Assembly (NCBI RefSeq): GCF_012844235.1
Contig: NZ_JABAGR010000005.1
Span: forward strand, 146,014-210,013
Length of the DNA stretch: 64,000 bases
Origin: Parafannyhessea umbonata
Lineage (GTDB): Bacteria; Actinomycetota; Coriobacteriia; Coriobacteriales; Atopobiaceae
Direction of reading: 5' to 3'
In this document: one piece after another, positions 62,376 through 64,000 of the stretch
How positions within the stretch are numbered: position 1 is the stretch's first letter
Layout: every line of letters starts with the position of its first letter
Program-made: the position numbers and the translations under genes
Notes under the pieces: model-generated
What the model saw: the letters and a program-made list of their open reading frames with translations, nothing else
What the model was told of the DNA's origin: nothing
The model's database searches: none

Positions 62376-63611
62376 CTACGAGAGCCCCGCGGACATTATC
62401 CTGCCCATGAGGTCCATGCTCACCTTCTTGCTGTCGGCGAGCGCGTCCGCGTAGACGTTCAGGGTCATCGCGGCGTTGGAGTGGCCGAGGATGGCGCTCA
62501 CGGTCTTCACGTCCACGCCCGACCCAATCGCCATGGTCGCGAAGGTGTGCCTGAGGTCGTGGAAACGCGGCGCCTCGCCTTGGGAGCCCACGAGCTTCGC
62601 TACCCTCACGAACGCCCTCCACTCCTGCCCGAGCGCCATCGGGCTCTTCCAGGCGCCAGTGACGGCGTTTCCCACGACGAAGAGCCCCTCGTCCCAGTCG
62701 AGGCCCATGGACTCGCGCTCGTCGTGCATCGCGCGTGCCCTCACCTCCAGCACGCGGGCGAGCTCGTCGCCGTATGGGATGGTCCTGGCCGAGCTCCTCG
62801 TCTTCGGGGTGGAGAGCGCGAACGTGCCGTTCGCTCTCGTGAGGGCGTGCGAGACGCGGATCTTGCGGGACACGCGGTCGATGTCCTGCCACCTGAGGGC
62901 GCATATCTCCCCCTGCCTCATCCCCGTCATGAGCGCGAGGAGCACGGCGGTCGAGAACGGGTCGGCGACGCTTCCCAGCGTCTGGTTGAGCTGACGGACG
63001 CTTGCGGCGTCGAGGGAGTTTATCGGCTTCGTGGGCCTCTTGGGCGCGTCGACGAGGTCGAAGGGGTTGGAGGGTATGTCGCCCAGCTTGCGCGCCCTGA
63101 TGAAGGCGGTCTTTAGGAGCACGTGGGTGTGCGAGACCGTGTTCCCGCCGTAGCCGTCCTGCACCATGTCGCGCTCGAACTCCTGGATCTGCCGCGCGGT
63201 GACCTGCCCCACGGGGGTCTTGCCGAGCTCGGTGCCCAGGAGGTGCTTCGCGTACCAGCGGTAGCCGTCGGCTGTGGAGGCGAGGATGTTGCCGGTGGAC
63301 TCCTTCAGGTCTATGTAGTCGAGGACGTAGCGGTAGACGGGCGTCTCGCAGGAGACGGTGCCGGAGAGCTCCTCGTCCTTCCGTACCTCCTCGTCGCGCC
63401 ACTCCCGCAGGAGCTGTTCGGCTGCACCTCTGCCGCGGTTGTCCCTCCTCACCTTCCCGTTCCTGCCGACCTTGTCTTCGTAGCACGGCACCTGGGTGGA
63501 GCGGGTCATCTTGTGCTGCCTGCCGTCGTCGTCCTGCCAGCTGATCGCGAGGCGCCACTTCCCGAGCCTCTGGTTCTTGTACACGTAGCCGTTGCTGAGC
63601 TTCCTCGCCAT
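62376..63611 (-). CDS. Tyrosine site-specific integrase
   Basis: 411 residues. The N-terminal arm-binding domain (KLSNGYVYKNQRLGKWRLAI), core-binding helices (LDYIDLKESTGNILA) and C-terminal catalytic domain are present: Arg in LMTGMRQGEICALRW, HxxR in FHDLRHTFATMAI, His in LGHSNAAMT and the nucleophile Tyr in LNVYADAL. GGAGGAACG precedes the ATG at 63611. It lies 226 bases from the right attachment repeat, the usual integrase position, and acts on tRNA-Pro. Confidence 0.95.
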   Translation of the reverse strand: MARKLSNGYVYKNQRLGKWRLAISWQDDDGRQHKMTRSTQVPCYEDKVGRNGKVRRDNRGRGAAEQLLREWRDEEVRKDEELSGTVSCETPVYRYVLDYIDLKESTGNILASTADGYRWYAKHLLGTELGKTPVGQVTARQIQEFERDMVQDGYGGNTVSHTHVLLKTAFIRARKLGDIPSNPFDLVDAPKRPTKPINSLDAASVRQLNQTLGSVADPFSTAVLLALMTGMRQGEICALRWQDIDRVSRKIRVSHALTRANGTFALSTPKTRSSARTIPYGDELARVLEVRARAMHDERESMGLDWDEGLFVVGNAVTGAWKSPMALGQEWRAFVRVAKLVGSQGEAPRFHDLRHTFATMAIGSGVDVKTVSAILGHSNAAMTLNVYADALADSKKVSMDLMGRIMSAGLS

Positions 63612-63837
63612 CGTTCCTCCCAAATATTGGAACCATCCGCCCGCGGGGGAGGGGCCCTCGCAGGACACAAAGGACACACATAGGACACCGTGTCCTATTT
63701 GTGTCCTGCGGACGACTTTACATGTTGGGTGCTGTGGTCGCCTCATGTTCGCCAAGGTCGGCAAATGCCCAGTTAAACAGCACATTTTTGGAAGTGATGT
63801 CCTTTGTTGTCTATTGACATTCATCAAGGATTGCGCC
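63612..63837. other. Right-end regulatory region with integrase arm-type repeats
   Basis: Non-coding. Three AGGACA units at 63662, 63671 and 63682 face two TGTCCT units at 63691 and 63702, making a symmetric cluster upstream of the integrase gene. An 18-base segment is identical to the left end (35621-35638). The arrangement could couple integrase binding with control of its own promoter. Confidence 0.6.
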
Positions 63838-63921
63838 CTGGGGGTCAAGGGGTCGCTGGTTCGAATCCAGTCCACCCGACCACGAAACCGCAGGTCAGAG
63901 GCTTAAGCCTCTGACCTTTTT
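63838..63921 (+). repeat. attR: 84-bp direct repeat (partial tRNA-Pro plus terminator)
   Basis: Perfect copy of 35518-35601. It lacks the 5' half of the tRNA, so it is not a functional tRNA gene. The terminator hairpin AGGTCAGAGG/CCTCTGACCT with T-tract is retained. Confidence 0.93.
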
Positions 63922-63958
63922 TCTGAGGCTTCGGTAGTTTGTGTGACAAGGGGCTAGC

Positions 63959-64000
63959 CTAGGCAGCAACGCTCTTCGCTCCCTTCACGCCCTTCTTCCT
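63959..64000 (-). CDS. Possible 3' end of a host gene cut by the window edge
   Basis: Read on the minus strand, the last 42 bases give 13 sense codons (RKKGVKGAKSVAA) ending in TAG, open to the window edge. Lys/Ala-rich C-termini are common in nucleic-acid-binding proteins, but this is too short to assign. Confidence 0.25.
   Translation of the reverse strand, partial: RKKGVKGAKSVAA

Overview
The window is high-GC DNA with dense, mostly co-directional operons, frequent 1-4 nt start/stop overlaps and many GTG/TTG starts. Together with DXP-pathway isoprenoid genes, a cytidylate kinase-acyltransferase fusion and a GlpA-like/DUF1667 triad, this points to an anaerobic actinomycete of the class Coriobacteriia (Olsenella/Atopobium-like). 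The taxon is an inference from gene content and composition; no rRNA gene is present.

Bases 1-35600 are core chromosome. A membrane-lipid and isoprenoid block comes first (cdsA end, dxr, rseP, ispG), then proS and an FMN alpha-hydroxy-acid oxidase. A tRNA-Val gene and a tandemly duplicated tRNA-Ala/tRNA-CAT cassette follow. The long plus-strand run after that holds an ABC-F factor, a second M50 protease, scpA-scpB-rluB, a phosphatase, a cmk-plsC fusion, ispH, der, plsY, gpsA, rpe, a cysteine desulfurase, coaBC, nfo and a second ABC-F factor. It ends with a heterodimeric ABC exporter, a three-gene FAD dehydrogenase set, an alkyltransferase-like gene and a hotdog thioesterase. gpsA, plsY, the PlsC domain and cdsA are successive steps of phosphatidate/CDP-diacylglycerol synthesis, while dxr, ispG and ispH belong to the MEP pathway.

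Bases 35518-63921 are an integrative and conjugative element (ICE) of about 28.3 kb inserted in the 3' end of a tRNA-Pro(GGG) gene. It is bounded by an 84-bp perfect direct repeat made of the tRNA 3' part plus its terminator. The left end has three small excisionase-like HTH genes, a winged-helix replication-initiator-like gene carrying iteron-like palindromes inside its coding sequence, and a DnaC-like loader. After a low-GC DUF4236 cargo gene comes the transfer operon: a PcfB-like protein, VirD4, a small Maff2-like membrane protein, PrgI, VirB4, a glucosaminidase/NlpC hydrolase, a secreted protein, a VirB6-like channel, an unknown protein, a large LPXTG VaFE adhesin, a DUF3789-like microprotein and ArdC. 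Facing it is a minus-strand mobilisation operon of MobC-like, relaxase, unknown protein and a 35-residue microprotein. The right end carries an EcoRII-like restriction-modification pair, a YraN-like protein with altered catalytic positions, an Abi/HEPN protein and the tyrosine integrase.

Most worth a second look are the initiator gene with internal iterons, the defence-rich right arm, the VaFE adhesin embedded in the transfer operon, the microproteins, and a GEK(D/G) peptide motif recurring in linkers and termini of unrelated chromosomal proteins.
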